A stretch of DNA of 64,000 nucleotides from NCBI GenBank assembly GCA_022769285.1, contig JALEKD010000052.1, positions 1 through 64,000 of the forward strand, read 5' to 3'. This document shows, in pieces, positions 19,724 to 27,212 of this stretch. Origin of the DNA: Prevotella sp. (lineage in GTDB: Bacteria > Bacteroidota > Bacteroidia > Bacteroidales > Bacteroidaceae). The notes under the pieces are model-generated. The model was not told the origin of the DNA. It was given only the letters and a program-made list of their open reading frames with translations, and did no database searches. A program made the position numbers and the translations under genes. How positions within the stretch are numbered: position 1 is the stretch's first letter; each line of letters begins with the position of its first letter.

Positions 19724-21192
19724 ACATAGGGCCCTCCATCAGTTACCTGGTGCCGCCGTTGCCGCACGAAGAGCCACCGCGAGCAGGCCAAGCTCAGCGC
19801 GAGCAGCACCACTCCCCCACCCCAATAGGCCCACGTCGACGGCACACCTGCAAGCAGATGGGCTGCCACCACAAGGGGCAGCTGCAGGGCCACGCACAGC
19901 AGTGTGGAATGTGACGGCCGGTAACCATAGCGCCAGCGGTTATACACAAGCAGTAGGGTCAGGTCCAGCAGGGCACCCATGAGCAGGGCCACGCCAGTAC
20001 CGGTAATGCCCCATCGCCCGAAGCACACGTACATCAGTGGCAGTATCATCACCACGTAGGCACTCTCCATGAGCAGATACGAGCGAGAGTCGCTGCGGCT
20101 CAGCGGAATATAGGCCATGGGCAGCTTGACGGCTCGCACCATGAGGGCCACTATCGTGAACCGCATCATGCCTGCGACGGGCATGAAGCGGCCGCTGAAG
20201 AGCAGGGGCAACAGCACGGGCAGCCCGAACATGAAGGCCACCAACAGCGGGGCGATGAGCACCACCGACACCTCTATCTGCCTGTTGACACAGCGGTTCA
20301 TCGCGGCCCCCGGGGCGGCCACGGCCGAGAGCCGGGGGAAGAAGTCGGTCTCCATGGCGGCAAAGACCATGCCGCCATAGGTCATCGTCATCATGTAGCC
20401 GGCATTGTACAGCCCCACCGTAGCGAGCGACCCGGCCACATTGAGGTACGAGCGTATCGCAAACTCCATCCCGCTGCCCATCATGCCTACCACGACAAAC
20501 GAGATGCCCAACCGCAACATTCTGTCGCCCCGCCGCAGGAAAGCCAGACTGAGCGACACGCGCGGCGGAAACACCCTGAACGAATAGGCCATGGTGAGCA
20601 CGGCCTGTATGAGGGCCGCGGCCACCAGCGAAGGCACTATGGCGGCCTCGCCGTATATATAATAAAGAGGTATGGTAACCACCAGCACGGCAAAGACATT
20701 ATAGACCGACACCTTGGCCAGCGCGCGCAACCGCCTGACGGCCTTGAGCACCGCCATCTCGCCTCCCGTAAGGGCCATCAGCGCCACTACGGGCGACAGG
20801 AGCAGATAGTGCAGGGTGTGGCTGCCCCAGGAGAACGAGCAGCTGTCTACCAGTGGAGCAGCCAGCACACACGCCACCAGTCCCAACAGGGCCACCACCA
20901 CGCTCCATGACCTCACCAGGCGCACCTGTTCGGCCAGCGCAGTCGCATCGCTCTGCTCGTAGGCTTCCGAGAGGGTCTTCACGCCACTTACCGACACGCC
21001 CATGTTAGTAGAGTCGGACACCAACTTGACGGTAGAGTTGAAGAGCGATATGAGACCCATGCCGTTAGGGCCGAGGATGACCGCCACCAACTTGTTGCGT
21101 ATCATCCCCACCAGTATGTTCAGCCCCTGGATGCCCCCGAATAGGCTGGTGTACTTCAGTATATGTCTATAGGAGTCTGTCTGCCGTTCCAT
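19720..21192 (-). CDS. Wzx-type polysaccharide flippase
   Basis: A MOP/MATE superfamily membrane protein, 490 residues from ATG 21192 (MERQTDSYRHILKYTSLFGGIQGLNILVGMIRNKLVAVILGP). It has about 12-14 hydrophobic segments and the polysaccharide-flippase N-terminal pattern 'GLISLFNSTVKLVSDSTNMGVSVSG'. It likely moves lipid-linked O-antigen, enterobacterial common antigen-like or exopolysaccharide units across the inner membrane. It pairs with the downstream glycosyltransferase but no wider cluster is present here. Confidence 0.88.
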   Translation of the reverse strand: MERQTDSYRHILKYTSLFGGIQGLNILVGMIRNKLVAVILGPNGMGLISLFNSTVKLVSDSTNMGVSVSGVKTLSEAYEQSDATALAEQVRLVRSWSVVVALLGLVACVLAAPLVDSCSFSWGSHTLHYLLLSPVVALMALTGGEMAVLKAVRRLRALAKVSVYNVFAVLVVTIPLYYIYGEAAIVPSLVAAALIQAVLTMAYSFRVFPPRVSLSLAFLRRGDRMLRLGISFVVVGMMGSGMEFAIRSYLNVAGSLATVGLYNAGYMMTMTYGGMVFAAMETDFFPRLSAVAAPGAAMNRCVNRQIEVSVVLIAPLLVAFMFGLPVLLPLLFSGRFMPVAGMMRFTIVALMVRAVKLPMAYIPLSRSDSRSYLLMESAYVVMILPLMYVCFGRWGITGTGVALLMGALLDLTLLLVYNRWRYGYRPSHSTLLCVALQLPLVVAAHLLAGVPSTWAYWGGGVVLLALSLACSRWLFVRQRRHQVTDGGPYV

Positions 21193-21252
21193 TCTACCTA
21201 ATATAACGCACAAAATGCCCAATTATTTCCACGGGCATAAAAAAAACGATTT

Positions 21253-21499
21253 TGAAAAGTAAAAAGGCAAAAGAATGAAAATGTAAAAAGCCTGCCAGTA
21301 GGCTGGTGATAAGCTTCTGCACATCAATGGCCATCGCGGGAGATAAAAAGACTGACCTTTACGTTTACCGGAGCCACCTTTAGAAACGTAAAGACCGATC
21401 TTTCCATTTAGCGCGATGGCCATTGTTACACAACAAGCCAGTGCCAGAATACCAACAGCGTTTTTTACATTTTCATTCTTTTGCCTTTTTACCCTTCAA
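21253..21499. repeat. Nested palindromic repeat element, copy B
   Basis: The clearest copy, with three concentric inverted repeats. The outer arms share about 30 bp (GTAAAAAGGCAAAAGAATGA at 21259-21278 and its complement at 21471-21490, both continuing AAATGTAAAAA inward). The middle arms are AATGGCCATCGCG (21326-21338) and CGCGATGGCCATT (21412-21424). The inner arms are GACCTTTACGTTT (21355-21367) and AAACGTAAAGACC (21383-21395). The element could fold almost completely into one hairpin. It sits between the flippase gene and tRNA-Ser. Confidence 0.85.
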
Positions 21500-21682
21500 G
21501 ATTCTTTTCCCCTTCCCATGACCAACGCGAGCATGCCGAAGCATGGCCTTGGTATCTGAAACGAGGGCCACCGCCTTTACCGAACAGACCTCGTCGACCG
21601 AGGAAGCCACGCTCATTGTCAGCACGGTAGGCACGGTACCAACAGAGATAATGAAAAATATGCTAAAAAAATGTAGGAAAAA

Positions 21683-21714
21683 TTTGCAGGTATCAGATAA
21701 AACCACTACCTTTG
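21683..21714 (+). promoter_or_regulatory. Promoter of the tRNA-Ser/tRNA-Glu unit
   Basis: TTTG at 21683-21686 and TACCTTTG at 21707-21714, spaced by 20 bases, is a full match to the Bacteroidetes -33/-7 consensus. Transcription would start about 40 nt ahead of tRNA-Ser. Confidence 0.85.
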
Positions 21715-21760
21715 CACACGCATTTGAGAAACAATGTTTGGCTATCAGAGCGATACCCCT

Positions 21761-21848
21761 GGAAGGATGGGTGAGTGGCTGAAACCAGCAGTTTGCTAAA
21801 CTGCCGTACGGGTTTACTGTACCGGGGGTTCGAATCCCCCTCCTTCCG
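21761..21848 (+). tRNA. tRNA-Ser (GCT)
   Basis: Acceptor GGAAGGA pairs with TCCTTCC. The anticodon stem GCAGT/ACTGC frames the loop TTGCTAA (anticodon GCT, codons AGC/AGU). A long variable arm (GTACGGGTTTACTGTAC) marks it as serine. CCA is not encoded. Confidence 0.95.
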
Positions 21849-21875
21849 CAGGCAGAGTTTGACAATGCAACTAAC

Positions 21876-21947
21876 GGTCGGTTCATCTAACGGTTAGGAT
21901 ACAAGATTCTCAATCTTGGCATAAGGGTTCGATTCCCTTACCGACTA
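21876..21947 (+). tRNA. tRNA-Glu (CTC)
   Basis: Acceptor GGTCGGT pairs with ACCGACT. The anticodon stem CAAGA/TCTTG frames TTCTCAA (anticodon CTC, codon GAG). The T arm has GGGTTCGATTCCC. It follows tRNA-Ser by 27 bp and probably shares its transcript. CCA is not encoded. Confidence 0.93.
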
Positions 21948-21952
21948 CTCCG

Positions 21953-22006
21953 AGTCCACTAAACCATAACATTAGCTCAGTAGCTAATATGGTAGTGGAC
22001 TTTTTT
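21953..22006 (+). terminator. Terminator of the tRNA unit
   Basis: A long hairpin with AGTCCACTA / TAGTGGACT at its base and ATTAGCT / AGCTAAT near the loop, followed by six T. Confidence 0.9.
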
Positions 22007-22158
22007 CGTATCTCCCCCCACCTCGCCAGCCGCCCCGGCACACCGCAGCACATTCTCTGCCTTTGCATCGGCCACCCACAGGTTCTGGCCAACCGTCACC
22101 TCTCATTTATTCAGGGCGACCGGCACAGCCAGAGCATCTATTCACGGGAACAGCGAGC

Positions 22159-22198
22159 AACAAAAATCCCCACGGGGGCTACCGTAGGGATTTTTGTT
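22159..22198. terminator. Terminator after the GNAT-nitrilase gene
   Basis: AACAAAAATCCC and GGGATTTTTGTT form a 12-bp stem around a 16-base loop, 26 bp past the minus-strand stop at 22224. It works in either direction. The stretch 22007-22158 upstream shows no other feature. Confidence 0.75.
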
Positions 22199-22223
22199 GT
22201 CATTATGCTTAGCAGGATGATAA

Positions 22224-23771
22224 TCAGATTTCTTGCTTAGCTGCTGGTTTCATCCGGAGTTCATACAAATCGGACCGGCGGTCACGCAGATTGCGCACCG
22301 AGCCATACGTGTGGAGCTCGTTGAGTAGGTTCAGGTCTACGTCGGACACCAATATCATCTCCGTATTGGCCGTGGCCTCGGCACGCTTGCCATCACTGGG
22401 GAACGCAAAGTCGCACGGGGTAAACACAGCCGACTGCGCGTACTGTATATCCATGTTGTGTACACGCGGCAAGTTGCCCACGCTACCGGCTATGGCCACA
22501 TAGCACTCGTTCTCGATGGCCCGGGCCTGGGCGCAGACACGCACCCGGGTGTAGGCGTTCTGCGTATCGGTCATAAAGGGCACGAAAAGTATCTGCATGC
22601 CGTCGGCCGCCATGAGCCGCGACAGCTCCGGGAACTCTACATCATAACATATCAGGATGCCAATCTTGCCACAGTCGGTATCAAAGGTCTGCACACGATT
22701 GCCGCCGACCAGTCCCCAACATTTCTGCTCATCGGGGGTGACATGTATTTTCTCGTACATCTCGTACGAACCATCGCGACGGCACAGGAAGCCCACATTG
22801 TACAGTCCACCGTCCTCCTTGACATAGGGCATGCTGCCCGTAATGATGTTGATGTTGTAACTGATGGCCATTTCGACAAACTTATCGCGTATCTGTTCGG
22901 TGTACTGAGCCATGGCCCTTATAGACTGAGCCTCGCCCATATCGTTGAAGCGCGCCATCAGCGGTGCATTGAAGTACTCGGGAAAAAGGATAAAATCGCT
23001 CTTATAGTCACTAACCGAGTCAACGAAGAACTCAACCTGCTCGAAGAGGTCATCCAGGGTCTTGTAAGGGCGCATCTGCCACTGGACCATTCCGATACGC
23101 ACCGTGGGACGCTTCTCAACCGGCGAACTGGTTGGGGGCTGATAGTAGATATTGTCCCACTGCAGCAGGGTGGCGCAGTGCTTGGACTCTTCGTCGTTAG
23201 GCAGATAATTGCGTATGACACGGCGCACATGGAAATCGTTAGAAAGCTGGAAAGTGAGTACAGGGTCGTAGATTTCACGCGAGCGAACTTTCTCGATGTA
23301 CTCTTTAGGACGCATAGTGTCGGCATACTTATGGTAATTGGGTATTCGCCCACCAAACATGATAGCCTTCAGGTTGAGTTTCTCGCACAGTTCCTTACGA
23401 TACTCGTACATACGGCGGGCCAAACGCATGCCTCGGTAGTCGGGGTGGATAAACACCTCGATACCATATAGTATGTTACCATTGGGATTGTGGGTATTAA
23501 AAGTCTCGTTGCCTGTAACCTTGGCGTAGGTGTGGTCGCCCTTGACCATATCATAGTCGACAATGATGGAGAGGGCGCACCCCACTATCTTGTCATCAAC
23601 GATGATAACCACCTGGCCCTCGGGAAAAATGGTAAGGAGCTTCTTAATCTGCTGACGGGTCCAGAAGACATCCGAGTCAGCATAGATACGCTTAAACGAA
23701 CGGGCAAGCTGCTCGTAGTCGTCCATCTGGAGATTGCGGAGTTCGACCTTGTTGCTGTGTGACGTTTCCAT
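22224..23771 (-). CDS. Bifunctional GNAT acetyltransferase / carbon-nitrogen hydrolase
   Basis: A 515-residue fusion from ATG 23771 (METSHSNKVELRNLQMDDYEQLARSF). Residues about 8-210 are a GNAT fold (GIEVFIHPDYRGMRLARRMYEYRKELC is the acetyl-CoA binding motif A). Residues about 235-500 are a nitrilase-superfamily amidase with the Glu-Lys-Cys triad in FPEYFNAP, YEKIHVTPDE and ICYDVEFPE. Such fusions are widespread in Bacteroidetes and other bacteria, but the physiological amide and acetyl acceptor are not established. It stands alone, with its own -7 box and terminator. Confidence 0.92.
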   Translation of the reverse strand: METSHSNKVELRNLQMDDYEQLARSFKRIYADSDVFWTRQQIKKLLTIFPEGQVVIIVDDKIVGCALSIIVDYDMVKGDHTYAKVTGNETFNTHNPNGNILYGIEVFIHPDYRGMRLARRMYEYRKELCEKLNLKAIMFGGRIPNYHKYADTMRPKEYIEKVRSREIYDPVLTFQLSNDFHVRRVIRNYLPNDEESKHCATLLQWDNIYYQPPTSSPVEKRPTVRIGMVQWQMRPYKTLDDLFEQVEFFVDSVSDYKSDFILFPEYFNAPLMARFNDMGEAQSIRAMAQYTEQIRDKFVEMAISYNINIITGSMPYVKEDGGLYNVGFLCRRDGSYEMYEKIHVTPDEQKCWGLVGGNRVQTFDTDCGKIGILICYDVEFPELSRLMAADGMQILFVPFMTDTQNAYTRVRVCAQARAIENECYVAIAGSVGNLPRVHNMDIQYAQSAVFTPCDFAFPSDGKRAEATANTEMILVSDVDLNLLNELHTYGSVRNLRDRRSDLYELRMKPAAKQEI

Positions 23772-23800
23772 AAAACAATTCTTTATTATACTTGTCGCCG

Positions 23801-23808
23801 CAAAAGTA
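23801..23808 (-). promoter_or_regulatory. -7 box for the GNAT-nitrilase gene
   Basis: The minus strand reads TACTTTTG, about 30 bases before the ATG at 23771. It supports that start over the longer frame. Confidence 0.5.
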
Positions 23809-23913
23809 CGAAGAAAATGGGTAAGAGCCCTCTTCCAGACCGTATTTTTTTTATGTTGGGCGAGCAGAAAAAACACTCCAGCCGCCCCGACAGGGCATCT
23901 GGAGGTGCGCCGA

Positions 23914-24330
23914 CTACCGGTGGAACACTAATGACTTGGGCAGTTTTACCCACTTGCGGTTGCGGGCTATCTTCAGGACACTGCCCTTCTCCTGGCGCAG
24001 GGTATAGGTACCGTCGGGGTTGACCGTAAGGGTGGCCGTAAGGTCTTCGCTGCCATAGTCGTTAATCACGGCGATGGTGGCCTTGGCATCGGTCTCCACC
24101 TTGGCCTCGGTAAACAGCCATTTACGCCCATCACACTCATCGCCTAAGTAGCCTGCCAGCTGCCCCAGTATCTCCTGGCCGGGCACTACTATCCGCTGAC
24201 GGTAAAAATCAATATTGATATACACCTGGTACTCATCGTTTACCATACGGCCCTTGAAGTTGGCGGGCTTCTGGGCTATAGCTGTAAGTGAGGCTGCCAT
24301 CAAGAGCAGCAATACAATCCTTCGCATCAT
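23914..24330 (-). CDS. Small secreted protein of unknown function
   Basis: About 138 residues starting MMRRIVLLLLMAASLTAIAQ, a signal peptide probably cleaved after AIAQ. The mature part is a mixed beta protein (FKGRMVNDEYQVYINIDFYRQRIVVPGQEILGQLAGYLG..., ending VKLPKSLVFHR). I recognise no family. The frame extends upstream to 24375, but the -7 box occupies that region, so the ATG at 24330 or 24327 is correct. Confidence 0.75.
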   Translation of the reverse strand: MMRRIVLLLLMAASLTAIAQKPANFKGRMVNDEYQVYINIDFYRQRIVVPGQEILGQLAGYLGDECDGRKWLFTEAKVETDAKATIAVINDYGSEDLTATLTVNPDGTYTLRQEKGSVLKIARNRKWVKLPKSLVFHR

Positions 24331-24372
24331 AATTATAAATATAAGCATAGGAGCCACAGGCCCCTCTGACGG

Positions 24373-24380
24373 CAAAGATA
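24373..24380 (-). promoter_or_regulatory. -7 box for the small secreted protein gene
   Basis: The minus strand reads TATCTTTG, giving a leader of about 40 nt to the start at 24330. Confidence 0.5.
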
Positions 24381-24411
24381 GTACTTATATGGTAAGTAGC
24401 AAAGGTTTTTG

Positions 24412-24450
24412 ACAAAAAAATGGGAACTTCGGACACAACCGAAGTTCCCA
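24412..24450 (-). terminator. Terminator of tRNA-Arg
   Basis: GGGAACTTCGG and CCGAAGTTCCC form a perfect 11-bp stem, followed on the minus strand by seven T. It ends the tRNA transcript 22 bp after the CCA. Confidence 0.92.
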
Positions 24451-24471
24451 CGCGTGTTCTGAGAACCATTC

Positions 24472-24548
24472 TGGTGACTCCGTTGGGATTCAAACCCAAG
24501 ACCTTCAGAACCGGAATCTGACGCTCTATTCAGCTAAGCTACGGAGCC
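24472..24548 (-). tRNA. tRNA-Arg (CCG)
   Basis: On the minus strand the acceptor GGCTCCG pairs with CGGAGTC (one G-U pair). The anticodon stem TCAGA/TCTGA frames TTCCGGT, anticodon CCG, reading CGG. The T arm is TGGGTTTGAATCCCA. The 3' CCA is encoded, unlike in the tRNA-Ser and tRNA-Glu genes nearby. Confidence 0.95.
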
Positions 24549-24559
24549 ATAACTGCCTG

Positions 24560-24591
24560 CAAAGTTAACCAAATCTTTTGAACTGTGCAAG
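24560..24591 (-). promoter_or_regulatory. Promoter of tRNA-Arg
   Basis: On the minus strand CTTG (near-match to TTTG) is followed 20 bases later by TAACTTTG at 24560-24567. Confidence 0.65.
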
Positions 24592-24678
24592 CAACTGCGA
24601 GATAATTTGCGACCACTCGCAGAAAGTTAGCGACAATCACAAAAATAATGCAAATTGATAAAAATACATGCCATTATG

Positions 24679-24709
24679 ATTGCAATTTATAATTTAATCA
24701 TTACCTTTG
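24679..24709 (+). promoter_or_regulatory. Promoter of asnA
   Basis: ATTG at 24679-24682 and TACCTTTG at 24702-24709, 19 bases apart. The leader to the ATG at 24729 would be about 14 nt. Confidence 0.8.
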
Positions 24710-24728
24710 CAGTCAAAATAACATTTGT

Positions 24729-25766
24729 ATGAGCAATTTAATTATTAACAAAGACTATAAACGACTGCTGGACAGGCGGCAGACTGAACAGGGAATCAAA
24801 CTGGTAAAGGATTTTTTCCAGCAGAACCTATCGACTGAGCTGAGGTTGCAGCGCGTCACAGCGCCACTGTTCGTGCTCAAAGGACTGGGCATCAACGATG
24901 ACCTAAACGGTACCGAGCGACCCGTAACCTTTCCCATCAAGGATCTGGGCGATGCCCAGGCCGAGGTGGTTCACTCCCTGGCCAAGTGGAAGCGGCTCAC
25001 CCTGGCCGAATACGACATCCAACCGGGCTACGGCATCTACACCGACATGAATGCCATACGTGCCGACGAGGAGTTGGACAACCTGCACTCGCTCTATGTG
25101 GATCAGTGGGACTGGGAAGCAGTCATCCAGCGCGAAGACCGCACCATCGCGTTTCTCCGCAATGTGGTCGAGCGCATCTATGCAGCCATCCGGCGTACCG
25201 AATACTTAGCTTGCGAGACCTATCCACAGCTCAAGCCGTTCCTGCCACAGCAGATACACTTCATACACAGCGAAGAGCTGCTGCAGATGTACCCCACGCA
25301 GACACCCAAGGAGCGCGAGGACGCGATATGCAAGAAGTGGGGAGCGGTATTTGTCATCGGCATAGGCGGAAAGTTGGCCGATGGAAAGAAGCACGACGGT
25401 CGGGCGCCCGACTACGATGACTGGTCTACCATAGGCGAGAACGGCCGCGCAGGCCTCAACGGCGACATCCTCATCTGGTACCCCATTCTGGAACGCTCCT
25501 TTGAACTCTCGTCGATGGGCATCCGTGTTGACCGCGATGCTCTGCTCCGCCAGCTGGCCATCGAGGGTCAGCAGAAGCGCGAAAAGCTCTACTTCCACCA
25601 GCAACTACTCAACGGCAAACTCCCCCTCAGCATTGGCGGCGGTATAGGCCAGAGCCGTCTGTGTATGGTACTGCTCCACAAGGCCCACATCGGTGAAATC
25701 CAGGCCAGCATCTGGCCTGAGGAAATGCGCCAGGCGTGCCGGGAACACGGCATGCCACTGATATAA
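24729..25766 (+). CDS. asnA: Aspartate--ammonia ligase (asparagine synthetase A)
   Basis: Makes asparagine from aspartate, ammonia and ATP; a class II aminoacyl-tRNA-synthetase-like fold. Start MSNLIINKDYKRLLDRRQTEQGIKLVKDFFQ and later NGDILIWYPILERSFELSSMGIRVD and GGGIGQSRLCMVLLHKAHIGEIQ match AsnA. Length 345 compares with 330 in E. coli. It is a single-gene unit with its own promoter and a strong terminator. Confidence 0.97.
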   Translation: MSNLIINKDYKRLLDRRQTEQGIKLVKDFFQQNLSTELRLQRVTAPLFVLKGLGINDDLNGTERPVTFPIKDLGDAQAEVVHSLAKWKRLTLAEYDIQPGYGIYTDMNAIRADEELDNLHSLYVDQWDWEAVIQREDRTIAFLRNVVERIYAAIRRTEYLACETYPQLKPFLPQQIHFIHSEELLQMYPTQTPKEREDAICKKWGAVFVIGIGGKLADGKKHDGRAPDYDDWSTIGENGRAGLNGDILIWYPILERSFELSSMGIRVDRDALLRQLAIEGQQKREKLYFHQQLLNGKLPLSIGGGIGQSRLCMVLLHKAHIGEIQASIWPEEMRQACREHGMPLI

Positions 25767-25808
25767 ACCAGCGAACCCTTATATAGTTATCAAAAATCAA
25801 GTAAGTGT

Positions 25809-25851
25809 GTGCCACAGCTACCCATTGTTAGCGCCATGGGTGCTGTGGCAC
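25809..25851. terminator. Bidirectional terminator between asnA and the M15 peptidase gene
   Basis: GTGCCACAGCTACCCAT and ATGGGTGCTGTGGCAC pair over about 16 bp with one bulge around a 10-base loop. It lies between convergent genes. T-runs are weak. Confidence 0.75.
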
Positions 25852-25860
25852 GTTTGTATA

Positions 25861-26598
25861 TCAGCGTTTCTCAAAGTGCTGATAGTCCTGGCAACTGCGC
25901 CAGGCACCACCCCACTGGAAACCATGCTGGATAAAGAGCCTGTAGCATAGGTCGCCCTTCTCCAACTTATAATTAAATGTACGGTTACGATGAATGTATG
26001 CGCCGGCGGTAGCTGGCTGAATAACAAGGGTGCCATTGGCCCGACGTTTGACGTAAGGATTGTAGAGGGGATTGATGTCGACCGCCATACCACGGCCATG
26101 GGCTGATACATGACTGCTGCCAGCTACACGGCGATAACAGAAACAGCTGGTATTGTTAGCGCGCATAGACTGCTCGTCGTCGGCACGGTACTCGTCAATA
26201 AGAACCATACGTTCTATGGGGTAGTGGGCCTCATAGAGTTGGCGGAAGATGGTAAGCAGGTCGTCGGCAACACGGCGGTTACAAACCATCTCGCCTAAAA
26301 GGATGCGACCGCTCAGGTCGTAATGGAGAACCTGCAGATAACGCAGATCGGTACGATGCACGTAGGGGTCGTCGACATACGAATAGCGCATACGGGCAAA
26401 GACCTTGTCGCTCAGCGCCGAGGCACGGAAGCATCGGTCTACGCCATAAGCGGTCACCTCGCTGGAACTCACCACCGTGCCAGCCCGCCAGTGGGCAAAG
26501 ACCGACAAGGACGATCCACCGCCTGCCACCCCAGCCATAGGGACGGCTAAGAAGACGGCGGCCACTAACCACATACGTATTGTGGAAAACACAGACAT
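25861..26598 (-). CDS. Secreted M15 family metallopeptidase (M15C-like)
   Basis: A 245-residue exported protein: a hydrophobic segment (WLVAAVFLAVPMAGVAG) near the N-terminus, then the zinc-site motif SAHGRGMAVDINP and the C-terminal QDYQHFEKR, which together give the His-Asp-His ligands of LD- and DD-carboxypeptidases such as M15C. It probably trims peptidoglycan stem peptides in the periplasm. It follows lutC by 27 bp on the same strand, so it may be read through from the lactate operon without being functionally linked. Confidence 0.85.
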   Translation of the reverse strand: MSVFSTIRMWLVAAVFLAVPMAGVAGGGSSLSVFAHWRAGTVVSSSEVTAYGVDRCFRASALSDKVFARMRYSYVDDPYVHRTDLRYLQVLHYDLSGRILLGEMVCNRRVADDLLTIFRQLYEAHYPIERMVLIDEYRADDEQSMRANNTSCFCYRRVAGSSHVSAHGRGMAVDINPLYNPYVKRRANGTLVIQPATAGAYIHRNRTFNYKLEKGDLCYRLFIQHGFQWGGAWRSCQDYQHFEKR

Positions 26599-26625
26599 AA
26601 CTTACAGCTACTAAACCACTGACGC

Positions 26626-27210
26626 TCAGTCGTCCGTGACAATGACCGTAACCCCGCGAGCCGCCTGGGCACCCATTACCAAGGCCTGCTCGATGTCGGC
26701 CGTCTTAGATGGGCCCGAGATGAACGAGCCGAAGCCGTAAGAACTCATCTCTATGCGGTCATAGGCTTGGTGCATATTGCTCACGATACCACTCTTGGGC
26801 AGCACAATGACCAGGTACTCGCTGATGAAGCACACGGCTTTCTCCTTCATATCCTGGGGTACCCACACGCAGCCATTTTCAGCCACGCCTACCTGTCCGG
26901 CCACTACGCCCACGTCCGTACCGTTCAGGTCCTGGGCTTCGGCCACGGTGTCGGGGTTCAGGGTGGCTATGGTGAGCTGTGACAGATTAGAGGCGATGAC
27001 ACGTGCCTCAGGATAAGCCCTACGCACCAGGGCATCGAGAGTGTCGCCGGGGGCGGCCATGATGACCTGACTGCCCACGGTATGGCTCATCTCGACAAAC
27101 TGGGCCAGGGGGTCGGCATAAGTGATGCCCTGGACAGGGGCTGCGGGCATGTCGTAAGCCGTAGTGGTGGCGGCCCGCAACTTGGCTAAGAGTTGTTCTT
27201 TATAGTTCAT
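26626..27210 (-). CDS. lutC: Lactate utilization protein C (LUD domain)
   Basis: A 194-residue LUD-domain protein starting at ATG 27210 (MNYKEQLLAKLRAA). It ends with SGPSKTADIEQALVMGAQAARGVTVIVTD, the family's most conserved stretch. With LutA and LutB it forms the complex that oxidises L-lactate to pyruvate. It starts 2 bp after lutB stops. Confidence 0.92.
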   Translation of the reverse strand: MNYKEQLLAKLRAATTTAYDMPAAPVQGITYADPLAQFVEMSHTVGSQVIMAAPGDTLDALVRRAYPEARVIASNLSQLTIATLNPDTVAEAQDLNGTDVGVVAGQVGVAENGCVWVPQDMKEKAVCFISEYLVIVLPKSGIVSNMHQAYDRIEMSSYGFGSFISGPSKTADIEQALVMGAQAARGVTVIVTDD

Positions 27211-27212
27211 AG

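Noticed and set aside
18728..21192. Glycosyltransferase-flippase pair as part of a full O-antigen cluster
   Set aside because: Only two genes are present, bordered by nhaD and tRNAs; no polymerase, sugar-nucleotide genes or further transferases are adjacent.
22007..22158. Possible small gene after the tRNA unit
   Set aside because: Frames are short, without start context or family likeness; terminators lie on both sides.
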